Source: Limnanthes douglasii subsp. nivea (lineage: Eukaryota; Streptophyta; Magnoliopsida; Brassicales; Limnanthaceae). From it: a stretch of 64,000 nt of DNA. A program made the translations under genes and the position numbers. Where the stretch lies: assembly GCA_036936605.1 (NCBI GenBank), contig JAUPFV010000003.1, positions 151,994,997 to 152,058,996 on the forward strand, read 5' to 3'. Each line of letters begins with the position of its first letter. The first letter of the stretch is position 1. Positions 22,198-33,022 of this stretch are shown in pieces. Under the pieces are notes generated by a model that was given only the letters and a program-made list of their open reading frames with translations, made no database searches and was not told the origin of the DNA.

Positions 22198-25100
22198 CTC
22201 CCCCTTAAACTTGATCCCGTGACCCCTAGTAGTTTCCTTAATCGTTTGAAGTCTTCGCTTTTCAGTGGCTTGGTGAAAATATCAGCAGCTTGATCTTGTG
22301 TCTTCACATATTCAACTTGCACATCCTTTCTTGAAATACACTCCCTTATGTAGTGGTAGCGGACATCTATATGCTTGCTTCTATCATGGAATACTGGAGT
22401 CTTGGCTAAGGCAATGGCTGACTTATTGTCGACATAGACCTTAGTTGGCTCATGTTGTGTTAGGTCTATCTCCTTTAATAGATTTCTAAGCCAAATTGCA
22501 TGACTAACACAGGTAGTGGCAGCAACATATTCTGCCTCACAAGTGGATAATGTGACTATTGGTTGTTTCTTTGACATCCATGTGAAAGCAATGTTTCCCA
22601 TGAAGAATACAAATCCAGTAGTACTCCTTCGATTGTCTATGTCTCCACCCCAATCACTATCGCTATACCCAACAAGTTTGTAATCATTAGAAATGGAATA
22701 GAGTAATCCAAAGTCGATTGTACCTTTCCGGTAACGAAGGATTCTCTTTGCAGCCTTGAAATGAGGTGTTGTTGGAGATTCCATATAGCGACTAACCAAT
22801 CCAACTGCATGAAGAATATCCGGTCTCGTGCAAGTTAGATAGCGTAGACTTCCTACCAAACTTTTGAATAATGTCGGATCCACACTTTCGCCTTCTTCAT
22901 GCTTGGACATTTTGACTCCAAACTCCATGGGTGTGCTTATTGGGCTACAATTCTCCATCTTAAACTTCTTCAGGATATCTTTAGCATAGCTTTCTTGTGA
23001 GATGAAAATTCCATCCTTTTGTTGCTTAACTTCAATGACAAGGTAGTACGCCATGAGCCCCAAATCTGTCATCTCGAATTCCTTCGTCATTACTTCCTTG
23101 AATTTATTGAACATGCTCGGGCTGCTTCCGGTGAAGATCAAATCGTCCACGTAGAGACACACAATTAAAATATCTCCATCTTTGATCTTGGTGTATAGAG
23201 CGTGCTCGTACGGACATTTGTTGAAGTCTTTCTCTTGGAAATACTTGCCGATTCTACTGTTCCATGCCCTTGGTGCTTGTTTTAGCCCGTAAAGAGCCTT
23301 CTTTAGCTTCAACACCTTATCTTCGTGGCCTTTGATCTCATAGCCTAATGGTTGTTGAATGTATACTTCTTCTTCAAGGACGCCATTTAGAAATGCTGAC
23401 TTTACATCCATTTGTTGTATCTTCCACTTGTTTTGAGCTGCCAAAGAAATTATTAGTCTAATAGTTTCCAATCGGGCAACGGGGGCGAAAACCTCATCAT
23501 AGTCAATTCCCGCCTTTTGACTATAGCCTTTTGCAACAAGCCTCGCTTTGTGTTTTTCAATCTCCCCTTTAGCATTTCTCTTGGTTTTGTATAACCATCT
23601 GACGCCTATTGTCTTGCACCCTTTGGGAAGTGAGGTTAGTTCCCATGTGTCATTCTTCTCGATGGCTCTAATTTCTTCATCCATCGCGTCTCTCCATTGT
23701 TTCTCTTGTGCAGCTTCTTGAAATGTCACTGGCTCACAATCAGCAAAGAGACAAAATAGTGTAATGTTATCCATTGGTTCGGTTACCTCATAAAGATCAC
23801 TAAGGCTTCTTGTACGTTCCACTGCTCTCTTATTTTGACTACCATTTGATGATGATGAAGGTGGCGAGTCTCTATGAGTAGTTGCTGTTGGTGAATCATG
23901 TTGCGTAGCAACATCTTCTGATTGCTCATTTGGTGTCTTCTCATCTTCTTCAATTTGGGGGAAAAATGTGAACTCATTTGTATGAGACCCGAAATCCCAT
24001 TCGTTTTCTTCATCAACTATCACGTCTCGGCTTATCACAACCTTCTTGTTGTTTGGGTTGTATAACTTGTAGCCTTTGGAACTTGAGTCGTAACCGATGA
24101 AGATAAAACTCTTGCTTTTATCATCAAGTTTGGTTCGTTGTTCGTCTGGTACATGGACATGAGCTACGCTTCCAAATACTCTCAAGTGGGAAATTCCGGG
24201 CTTTCTTCCACTCCACGCTTCTTGTGGTGTCTTTCCCCAAACACTTCTTGTTGGAGATCGGTTGGACAAGTACACCGCACATGCCACTGCTTCCGTCCAA
24301 AAATCCTTAGGCAGTTTCTTGCTTTTGAGCATGCTTCGTGCCATATCAAGGATTGTTCTGTTCTTCCTTTCTGCCACACCATTTTGTTGAGGTGATCTAG
24401 GAACTGTCAAGTGGCGACGAATTCCATGTGCTTCACAAAACTCTAGGAATTCATTGGATGTGAACTCCCCTCCTCGGTCAGATCTCATGGCTTTAATCTT
24501 ATTTCCGCTCTCTTTTTCCACAACTGCTTTGAACTTCTTAAATATTCCAAAGACTTCGGATTTCTGTTTCAAGAAATATACCCAAGTTTTTCTTGAAAAA
24601 TCATCAATGAAGAGAAGGAAGTAGTTACTTTTACCTAGAGAGCTCGGCTTGATTGGACCACACACATCGGTATGAATAAGCTCGAGAGGTTTATTGGCTC
24701 TTGACTCTGACTCCTTTGGAAAGCTTTTTCTGAATTGCTTTCCAAGTAAACATCCTTCGCATAGTTGGTCAGGATGATTGATACATGGTAACCCTCTCAC
24801 CATTTCCTTCTTTGACAATAACTCTAAACTTGAAAAGTTTAGATGCCCAAATCGAACATGCCATAGCCACGACGAATCTTTGTAACACGCCTTAAGACAC
24901 TTTGCAACATCATTTTGAATATTCAAAGGAAACATTCTATTCTTTGACATTTGGACTTTAGCTATTAAGTCTCCTTTGTCGTCTCTTAGAAAAAGACTAT
25001 AATTTTTCATATGAATATCATAGCCCTTTTCTAGTAGTTGTCCCAAGCTCAAAATGTTGTTTTTCATGCTTGGTACGTAGTAGACATTTGAAATAATTTG

Positions 25101-26277
25101 GTGACTGCCATCTTTTGCACGAATAAGAATGTTACCTTTTCCTTTCACCGATATTTTGCTATCATCTCCAAAAGAGACATTTCCACTCACTGCTTCATTG
25201 ATCTCTACGAACATGCTTCTTTTCCCACACATATGGTTGCTTGCACCGCTGTCAAGATACCACGTGTTCTCTTGACCTTCATTAGTGCTTTTGTATGTTA
25301 GTAATAACATATCTTTTTCCTCCGTCTTCTCCTCGGCATAGTTGGCCCTCTCCTCAACTCTATTGTTGGGGCCTCTGCATTCGGAAGCATAATGTCCAAA
25401 CCTTTGACATTTATAGCATTTGATTTGATATTTATCATACCTCGAGTTCGTATTTCTTCCTCCACGACCTCGTGTTGAGCTTTCTCGTTTCTCGTAGTTG
25501 TAGTTGGAATTATTGTTGTTGTAATTCCAGCCACGTCCACTGCCGTGATAACCACCTCGTCCGCGGCCTCTGCCTCTGCCTCGGCTATGTTGGTTTCTAT
25601 CATCTCCTTGATTTGCATGCATGTCCTTCAATTCTACTTTGAGGAGTTGCTCGACGATCTCTTGCTTCTTCTTGTGCTTTTCTTCATAGGCTTGTAATGA
25701 TCCTTGGAGTTCTTCGATCATCATTTTCTCCAAGTCTTTAGTTTCTTCAATCGTCACGACGATGTGCTCAAATTTAGGATCCAACGAGCGGAGTATTTTT
25801 TTTGATTACTCTCACATCTTCTAACTTCTCACCATTTCTTTTTAATTGATTAGAAACGGTTGCTACTCTTGAGAAATATTCCGAAATAGATTCGGACGCT
25901 TTCATATGTAATGATTCAAATTCACCTCTTAATGTTTGGAGACGTACCTTTTTCACCTTTTCGACTCCTTTATAAGAGATTTGTAATTTCTCCCACGCTT
26001 GCTTGGCGGAAGATGCGCTCGAAATCTTTTCGAAACCATCATCATCTAATGCTTGATAGAGGAGGAAGAGAGCTTTTTTGTCTCTCTTTCTTGAATCCTT
26101 CAAATTTGTTTTCTCCTCGTGAGAAAGGCTTGCTTCATCTTCGGGTTCGTCAAACCCTTTATCTACGGCATCCCACACATCATGTGCTCCAAGAAGAGCT
26201 TTCATCTTGATACTCCAATTATCGTAGTTGTTGTTGTTGAGTGTTGGAACTTGGAAGGATGATACACAATTTGCCAT
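22185..26277 (-). pseudogene. Copia D Gag-Pol polyprotein, one homopolymer frameshift
   Basis: Start ATG at 26277 (MANCVSSFQVP). Gag runs to about residue 160, where a run of eight A on the minus strand (25796-25803) shifts the frame; seven would keep it. After it the frame is open to the stop at 22185. In order: basic RGRGRG region (~25560), zinc knuckle CYKCQRFGHYASEC (~25380-25420), protease DSGASNHMCG (~25235-25260), GAG-pre-integrase (LWHVRFGHLN), integrase with HTDVCGP (~24665), MRSDRGGEF (~24480) and NGVAE, RT with YVDDLIFTG (~23140), RNase H (SDSDWGGDIDNRRS). All integrase and RT catalytic residues I can check are present. If the A run is a sequencing slip, the element is intact; otherwise it is one base from an open frame. 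Confidence 0.93.
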
Positions 26278-26374
26278 ATTTTTAAATATGTTGAATATTT
26301 AAAAACAAAATTTCCAATATGTTGAAAATTTAAAAACAAAATTTTGGAAAGAGCTTGTGGCTCTGATACCACTT

Positions 26375-26860
26375 TGTTGGCGGAAAATATAAAACAACAC
26401 TCTCTTTAAAACAAAAAAACAACTTTGATATTGATAAAAAGGAGAAATATTACAAGACACTCTTAAACCTCACACAAGAAGAGAAAATATTTTTCTAACA
26501 CTCAAGAGAGCATTCTTGTCTCTCTTTTCTCTCACTCTAATTTTCTCTCTAACTTTGATTCTTGGTGTGTTTTTGTGATGCTCTAGATGGTGGGAGAGCT
26601 CCACTATTTATAGAACCATAGTGGAGACAAGGATCCACCATCTAAGATCTTATGGATAGTTAAACACTCAACCTCAACACTACACTCAAGGGAAAGGTGT
26701 TTCTTACACTCAACATCAAAGAGTGTCTTGCACTCAACATAAACTACTAAATATTAATTTAAATGTTTCTAGAGTATTCTTTCTAGATGGGTCTTATTAA
26801 GTGGGTTGGACCCTTTGAGTGGGTTGGGCCCTTTAAGTGGATCAAGTTTATGATCCAACA
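26375..26860 (-). repeat. 5' LTR of copia D with TATA box
   Basis: Identical by eye to 21712-22197. The TATA-like CTATAAATAG (complement at 26604-26613) would place the transcript start about 30 bp further along the minus strand. Confidence 0.95.
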
Positions 26861-27686
26861 AAAGAGACTTCTTTGTCGAAACAATATAACAAAATATATA
26901 AATGACTTCTTACAAGTAACTCACATTACAATTGTGTGCGTGTTGCTTCGAGACTGCAAACGGTTTCATGTTAAGACACTGCAAACGGTTGTCAACCCCA
27001 TACGACATCTCCATTGAGATATCCAAGGGTTTGGCTGAGACAACTTTGATTTCTTTGGTGGATAGAGTTTTGTGGGATATGAACAGGCCGTTGGAGGGTG
27101 ACTGTGTGCTTAAGCTGTACAAATTCGACTGTCATGAAGGTCGTGATAGTTTATGGCATTACAGTGCTCATATTCTTGGCGCGGTAGTTTCATTTGATAT
27201 TTGTATTGATTAGTTCTGTTTATTTACGTGTTTTTATTGGGTTAATTGGTTTTTTGTATATGTTAATGTGTTGAATTCAGCCATTTGAGCAGATGTTTGG
27301 TTGCAAGCTCTATATTGGACCTTGTACAACTAAAGGAAAGGTATAGATAAATCCTCGCATTTAACTTCCTTTTAGTTAATGGAGACACTAATAGTGTCTT
27401 TTATCATATTTACTTTGAACTTCAGTCACATCAGGTTTATTAATAGCTTTGTAGGGTTTTCATTATGATGTGTTTTATGGAGATTTGGGCTTGAATGATA
27501 AGAATTTTAAGCAGATTGAAGAGGCTGCACTGCTTCTTCTCATTTAAAAATGGGTTATGCATTTGTTTATGTTAAAACATTTCTTCATCATGGATGATAC
27601 ATGTGATTCTGGAACTGTTGCGTGGTCTACGAACATCAAGCTAGACTATCTGTTGCATCCCTATCAATGATAATGTGAATACAAAA

Positions 27687-27772
27687 GTCAGTTTATACAT
27701 GGTCTATCATGTTTATATAGTTACTGTTTGTGTCAGTTTATATAAGGTCCATCCTGTGCATATAGCTACTGT
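27687..27772. repeat. Imperfect ~46-bp tandem duplication in ThrRS intron region
   Basis: GTCAGTTTATA...ATATAG...TACTGTTT occurs twice in succession with a few differences. Non-coding. Confidence 0.55.
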
Positions 27773-28004
27773 TTAGGCACACACGGTAGATTTTATCGGA
27801 ATATTTTTGGAGAAAAAAGAAAAATATGGGAGAGAACAAAAGTGTTTTTTTTATTTTATTTTATTTTTTTTGATTTTTTGTTTAGTACATCTCCTATATA
27901 TATATATATTAGTATAAATATATTATACTGTTTTAAATGACAGAATAATATATTTTACTAATATAATAATCTTTAAAATATAAAATCAAATCTAAACATA
28001 TTTT

Positions 28005-28110
28005 TCCTAAATTGAATAATATATTATCAATTAAATAATATATTCTCAATTGAATAATATTTTCAATTGAATAATATATTCTTAATTGAATAATATATAT
28101 TATTCAAAAA
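28005..28110. repeat. AT-rich short tandem repeat
   Basis: Four to five imperfect units of AATTGAATAATATATTCTC. Intronic or intergenic; no other signal. Confidence 0.65.
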
Positions 28111-28706
28111 TACATTAATATATTATTAAAATATTTTAACTAAATTAATTAATTAATATTTTCAAGCTTAATTAATTATTGTCCTAACACACACTTGTGA
28201 TAAAAGTAAAAAATGGAGTAACTTTAAATGTCCAGACCATTAGTATAAGTAGTAGTTCTATATAAAGATATGATCAGTTCCTACAGTGCTCTACATGTAT
28301 TGTCCTCATTGAGGAAGAGCAAGATTTTAAGTTGTTTGGATTTGTATAGTTTTCCTACTTTATTCTGTAATCTCATTACGACTCTATGGAGTTTATATTC
28401 AGGTTGAAATTATAAACGATTTGCCTGCCGACAAAACTATTACTGTATATAAATGTGGGCCCTTGGTCGATTTATGTCATCGGACACATATACCTAACAC
28501 ATCTTTTGTGAAAGGTTTTAAGTGGTTAAAGGTGACTTGAAGTAAGTAACTTTTTTGGGAGTTTTTGTCTACATATTCGCATGTGTGTATTTTATTATTG
28601 AATTTCCATTTACAAGCTTCATCAGCTAATTGAAGGCGTAGCAAAGATTGTGAGAGTTCGCAAAGAGTTTATAGAATATATTATCCTGATGAAAAACAAG
28701 TGAAGG

Positions 28707-29440
28707 TGAACTATTGCCGAAATTTCTTGATGAAGTGGAAATCCATTCGATGGCAGATACCATCTCCGTATTAGTTTATTTTACTGCACTTCTTCTATAT
28801 GTCTGCTTGAATACTCAAATATATAACTTAAACGATAGACAGAAAAAAGCAAGTAATTTGCTGGGTGCGTAATACAAAATGAAAATTTTTGAAGTTAAAA
28901 ATGATGTATAAAGTGAATTGAAAACTGTTGGTGAAAATTTATTAAAAAACTAATAAATAAATATTAAGTTTTCTGGCTCAATCACGAAAATTCAGCTTTT
29001 TTGAAGTCTAAAAAATTGGAACAACCAAACAAGTTTTTACATTTAAGCCTGTAGAAAAATTTTGTAGATAAATATTTTGATTTTAGCTATACATTTATTT
29101 AATATTTCTACTATTGTTTATGGATGAAACATCGTTGTTGCTGTTGTTATTGTATTTTGGGTTTATGTTGAAACCTAGCATTATGTGCTTAGAAATTTCT
29201 ATGTATAACTTATTGAGAGAACAATATGAGCTTTAGCTATAAATAACATTTCAATATGAGAAAGGCGTTGATTTGTTTTACCACTCAGAACTTTTGGCAA
29301 ATACGCATAAACTTGGGTAGTCTATGTGTAATGCCGAAGACATTAAAGTATATGTATAAACTACTTTTTATGTTTGTATTTGCAGTGCCTTAACAGGAAA
29401 CCGGTAGTTTATGTTTGTATATGTATAAACTACTTTTTAT
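28707..29440. other. Intergenic AT-rich DNA with a duplicated host segment
   Basis: No gene seen. 29315-29405 (GTCTATGTGTAATGCCGAA...) matches 38933-39015 in the same orientation, which departs from the otherwise inverted relationship of the arms. TATGTATAAACTACTTTTTATG is repeated at about 29350 and 29418. Confidence 0.55.
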
Positions 29441-29864
29441 GTTAGTGTGACCCAAATATTAATAAAGTAAAAATAAAACTCGAGGCACACATTAGTGTGA
29501 CCCAAAGAATAGTTCGAAGGTCCCAAAATTCGAGGCACATATTATTGTGACCCAAAGAATAGTTCGAAGGTCCCAAAATTCAAGGCACATATTACTGTGA
29601 CCCAAAGAATAGTTCGAAAGGACAACAATTCGAGGCACATGTTACTGTGACCCAAAAAATAGTTCGAACGGACAGCAATTCGAGGCACATGTTACTGTGA
29701 CCCAAAAAATAGTTTGAAGAGACAACAATTCGAGGCATATGTTACTGTGACCCAAAAAATAGTTCGAAGAGACAACAATTCGAGGCACATGTTACTGTGA
29801 CCCAAAAAATAGTTCGAAGAGACAACAATTCGAAGCACATGTTACTGTGACCCAAAAAATAGTT
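29441..29864. repeat. 50-bp tandem repeat array beside gypsy remnant
   Basis: About eight units with an exact 50-bp spacing of GTGACCCAAA (29447, 29497, 29547, 29597, 29647, 29697, 29747, 29797, 29847). Inner sequence AATAGTTCGAAGAGACAACA or AATAGTTCGAAGGTCCCAAA, then ATTCGAGGCACAT. Two unit subtypes occupy the two ends of the array. It lies just past the 3' end of the gypsy pol remnant, a place where Tat-type gypsy elements often carry tandem repeats. Confidence 0.88.
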
Positions 29865-30015
29865 AAGGCAAAGAACTCTTTGTATTTAAGGGGCTCATCG
29901 AAACACCTCATTAAAACCTTCATGTGCCTAGGAGGGTAGGAAAGAGTGTGCCCTCACCAAAGTTTGTTCTGGGGGATACAGAGAAGGGAAAAAGATACAG
30001 TTTTAGCTAGCTCTT

Positions 30016-32879
30016 TTAATCAAGATACAATTTTAAATGCTCAATATTCCAAGGTAGACGGAGGTATCGCCCTTCCTTATCTTGTAACCGATATGTGCCT
30101 GGTTTTATCTTTTCGGTGACCTCATAGGGGCCTTCCCAGTTAGGTCCCAACTTCCCCAAAATCTTGTCTTTAGTGTGCAAGAAAACGTTGCGTAAGACCT
30201 TGTCTCCCACCTTAAAATCTCTGTGCTTAACCTTGGATGCGTATCGACTCCTCATGAGAGTTTGATAATGGAGGGATGTCAACTGTGCTTGCTGTCTCTT
30301 TTCTTCAACCAAGTCTAAAGCCAATGCTCTACTCTGGTCATTTCTGTCAGTGACATATGTTGCCATACGATGTGATGGGAAAATAATCTCCGGAGGGACA
30401 ATGGCATCCATCCCATAGACTAAGGCAAATGGGGACACAGCAGTGGCCGTTTGGGGAGTCGTTCGGTACGCCCACAACACTTCCTGTAGATAGTCGGGCC
30501 ATTTCCCTGCTTTGCCTTCCAAGTTCTTCTTCAAACCATCGAGGATCGTGCGATTAGTCACTTCCACCTGCCCATTAGCGTGAGGGTGAAACAGTGCTGA
30601 AAAACATTATCGTATGCCCCTCGATACACAGAAGCTCTGGAACTCCTTGTTATCAAACTAAGGTCCATTGTCCGTGGTGATCTGCAATGGTACACCAAAA
30701 CGATAATAAATGTTAGATATGACAAACTTGATCACATCTTTGGCCTTTGTTCCTGCCAGAGGCTTAGCCTCCACCCACTTAGAAAAATAATCGACTGCCA
30801 CAATTATCGTCTATCTGCCCCCAGACGCCATTGGTAGAGGCCCAACTAGATCAATGCCCCATCTGTCAAACGGGACTACCTCTTAAATGCTTTCCATCAA
30901 CACACCAGGTTTGTGAATCACATTAGCGTAGCGCTGGCACGTGTCACATCGTTTGACTAGATCTTTTGCGTCGGCCGCGATAGTGGGCCAATAATAGCCG
31001 GCCAGGAATACCGGTCGGATTAATGCCTTGTACCCACAATGGGCTGATCCTTCACCATCGTGCAATTCGGACAGGATAATTTGTGACTCGGGCCCACTCA
31101 GACACCTCAATAATGGCCGACTCAGATATTTTTTATACAGCAATCCTCCCAACAGAATGTAGCCATGAGACTTGAATCTAACTTTCCTAGCTTCGTACTT
31201 TTCGACCGGTAAAATTTCATGGGCCAAAAAATTAATGATAACCATTCTCCAATCGTGCGTAATCACGTTGCTTTCCTCCGAGGTGTTCATCGCGTGCTCA
31301 TCGCCAATCGAGATCGAAGGGCACTCCTGAACCAAAACCATGGGTAACCTTCCGTCCGTGAATAGGAGGCAAGAGAATCCGGGACAGCATTTAACTCTCG
31401 TCGAACATGCTCGAACTTGACTCCCTCAAATTCAGATGCCAAATCTCTCACCAGCTCTAAATACTGTATCAGCGTATCTTTTCTGGCCTCTGACTCTCCC
31501 GAGGCTTGATTTATCACCAACTGTGAGTCACTGATCAATTTAATCCTTCGAGCCCCACATATCTGATCCAAATGCAATCCTGTTAGAGCAGCTTCATACT
31601 CAGCTTCATTATTAGTAGCCTTAAAACCAAAACGAATGGCTTGGAACATAGCTACCCCTTTTGGGGAAGTCAATTGGACACCTGCCCCACTTCCTGAAGT
31701 GTTCGACCAGCCATCCGTCCGTATCACCCATTCATCTTCGTCAACCAAATCGTGCACTTCCTGTTCCCCTCTTTTCGAATGGAACTCGACCAAGAAATCG
31801 GCTAAAACTTGTGCTTTTATCGCCGTTCGAGGCTCAAATGTTATGTCGAAGTCTCCCAGCTCTACTGACCATTTAGTCATCCTGCCAGAGATGTGTGGCC
31901 TTTGTAATAAACTCTTCAGAGAAAAAGTCGTTCGAACAATGATTGGGTGGGCCTGGAAGTAAGGTCTCATCTTTCGAGCTGCCGTTACCAATGCTAAAGC
32001 TACCTTCTCCAACGTGAGATATCACTTCTCCGCATCCAGCAAACTCTTACTGACATAATAAATTGGCTTCAGAAGAGAGTCATCTTCTAGCTGCTCGGGA
32101 TCAGCCTCGATGCCTTTTTCGCTGATCATGTAACCAAGAAATTTACCTGACCTCACCCTGAAAATGCACTTCTCCGGATTGAGTTTGAGATTGACTCTGC
32201 TCAAATTTCAAAATGTCTCTGCCAGGTCAGCGAAATGGTCTTCGTCCCGCTCACTTTTGACTAACATATCGTTGATATAGGCTTCCATGTTCCGCCCAAT
32301 CTGCCCCTCAAAGGTTTTATTGACCAGGCGCTGATAGGTTGCCCCCGCGTTTTTTAATCTGAATGGCATGACCTTATAGCAGTATAAACCTCGCCCAGTG
32401 ATAAAAGAAGTGCTTTCTTCATCGTTAGCGGCCACTCGGATTTGGTTGTACCCCGAATAAGCGTCCATAAATGACAATAGTCGATTTCCGGAGGTCGAAT
32501 CCACTAATTGATCGATGCGAGGCACAGGAAACGGATCCTTAGGACAAGCCCTGTTTAAGTCCGTGAAGTCAATACACATTCTCCACTTGCCATTTTTCTT
32601 TCGTACTAACACTGGATTCGACGCCCATATAGGATAATGCGACTCGCGAATATGGCCTATGCTCAGTAGCCTTTCGACCTCCAACAGAATTGCCGAGGCC
32701 TTTTCTGGGGAGACGGGTCTTCTTTTCTGGACTATGGGTCGGACATCTAATCGTATCGCGAGTTTATGACACATGATTTCCGACGGCACTCCAGTGACAT
32801 CCTGTGCACACCAAGCAAACATATCAAGTTTATCAGATAAAAAAAAATTCCTTAAATTCTGGAGAGAGGTGGACTCCAA
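30016..32879 (-). pseudogene. Ty3/gypsy (Tat-type) pol remnant
   Basis: On the minus strand: RT (32879-32208; RKKNGKWRMCIDFTDLN, DAYSGYNQI, and YINDMLVKS where YVDD would be expected, so one catalytic Asp reads as Asn). A retroviral-type RNase H follows, then a second RNase H (about 31770-31370; DGWSNTSGSGAGVQL, NEAEYEAALTGL, SDSQLV), the extra domain of the Tat clade. The integrase zinc region is at 31110-30900 (HCGYKALI, CDTCQRYA). The integrase core is decayed, with stops at 30600-30880. The C-terminal part with VGDKVLR and LGPNWEGPYEV ends at a stop at 30016. Gag, protease and recognisable LTRs are missing. Confidence 0.88.
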
Positions 32880-33022
32880 TCTTCAGAACTTTTCCACTCG
32901 CAAATTCGTGTGTCGCAGAATCATTTTATTCGTGATATAATATCAAAGGGAATTTTTGATGTGAAGAAAGTGTCTACACACGATAATCCAGCAGATATAA
33001 TGACCAAGGCAGTATCAGTTTG
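32880..33022 (+). pseudogene. Inverted tail of copia RNase H
   Basis: Plus-strand residues FIRD-I-SKGIFDVKKVSTHDNPADIMTKAV are the end of a copia RNase H domain (broken here by one stop). They meet minus-strand RT of copia G head-on at about 33022, and the gypsy remnant on the other side. This is best explained by an inversion of the 3' end of copia G. Confidence 0.7.

Larger units (their letters stand above)
21712..26860 (-). mobile_element. Copia D, very young full-length element
   Basis: 5.15 kb on the minus strand. LTRs 21712-22197 and 26375-26860 (486 bp each) appear identical base for base when read side by side. Target duplication AAAGA lies on both sides (21707-21711, 26861-26865). 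The complement of the primer site (GCTCTGATACCA) is next to the right LTR near 26360, and the complement of the purine tract (CTCCCCCTTAAAC) is at 22198. The empty target is preserved on the right arm at 39114-39118. Identical LTRs point to a very recent insertion. Confidence 0.97.
26985..28706 (+). pseudogene. Threonyl-tRNA synthetase gene fragment (left copy)
   Basis: Exon-like pieces with splice signals encode the N-terminal half of a plant threonyl-tRNA synthetase, the enzyme charging tRNA-Thr. 26985-27183 gives the TGS domain (DISIEISKGLAETTLIS, VLWDMNRPLEGDC) and the HxxxH motif WHYSAHILG. A GT-AG intron (27184-27280) leads to 27281-27340 (FEQMFGCKLYIGPCTTKGK). A second intron ends at 27454, followed by 27455-27530 (FHYDVFYGDLGLNDK). 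28403-28531 gives PADKTITVYKCGPLVDLC and HIPNTSFVKG. 28632-28706 gives SQRVYRIYYPDEKQVK. The N-terminus, several exons and the catalytic and anticodon domains are absent. Retained introns show a genomic, not retroposed, copy. Confidence 0.85.

Noticed and set aside
29441..29864. Possible CRISPR-like array
   Set aside because: The whole 50-bp unit repeats, with no unique spacers, and the context is eukaryotic retrotransposon DNA.
31636..31962. Plus-strand open frames across the gypsy remnant
   Set aside because: Antisense shadows of the minus-strand RNase H region, which has clear conserved residues.
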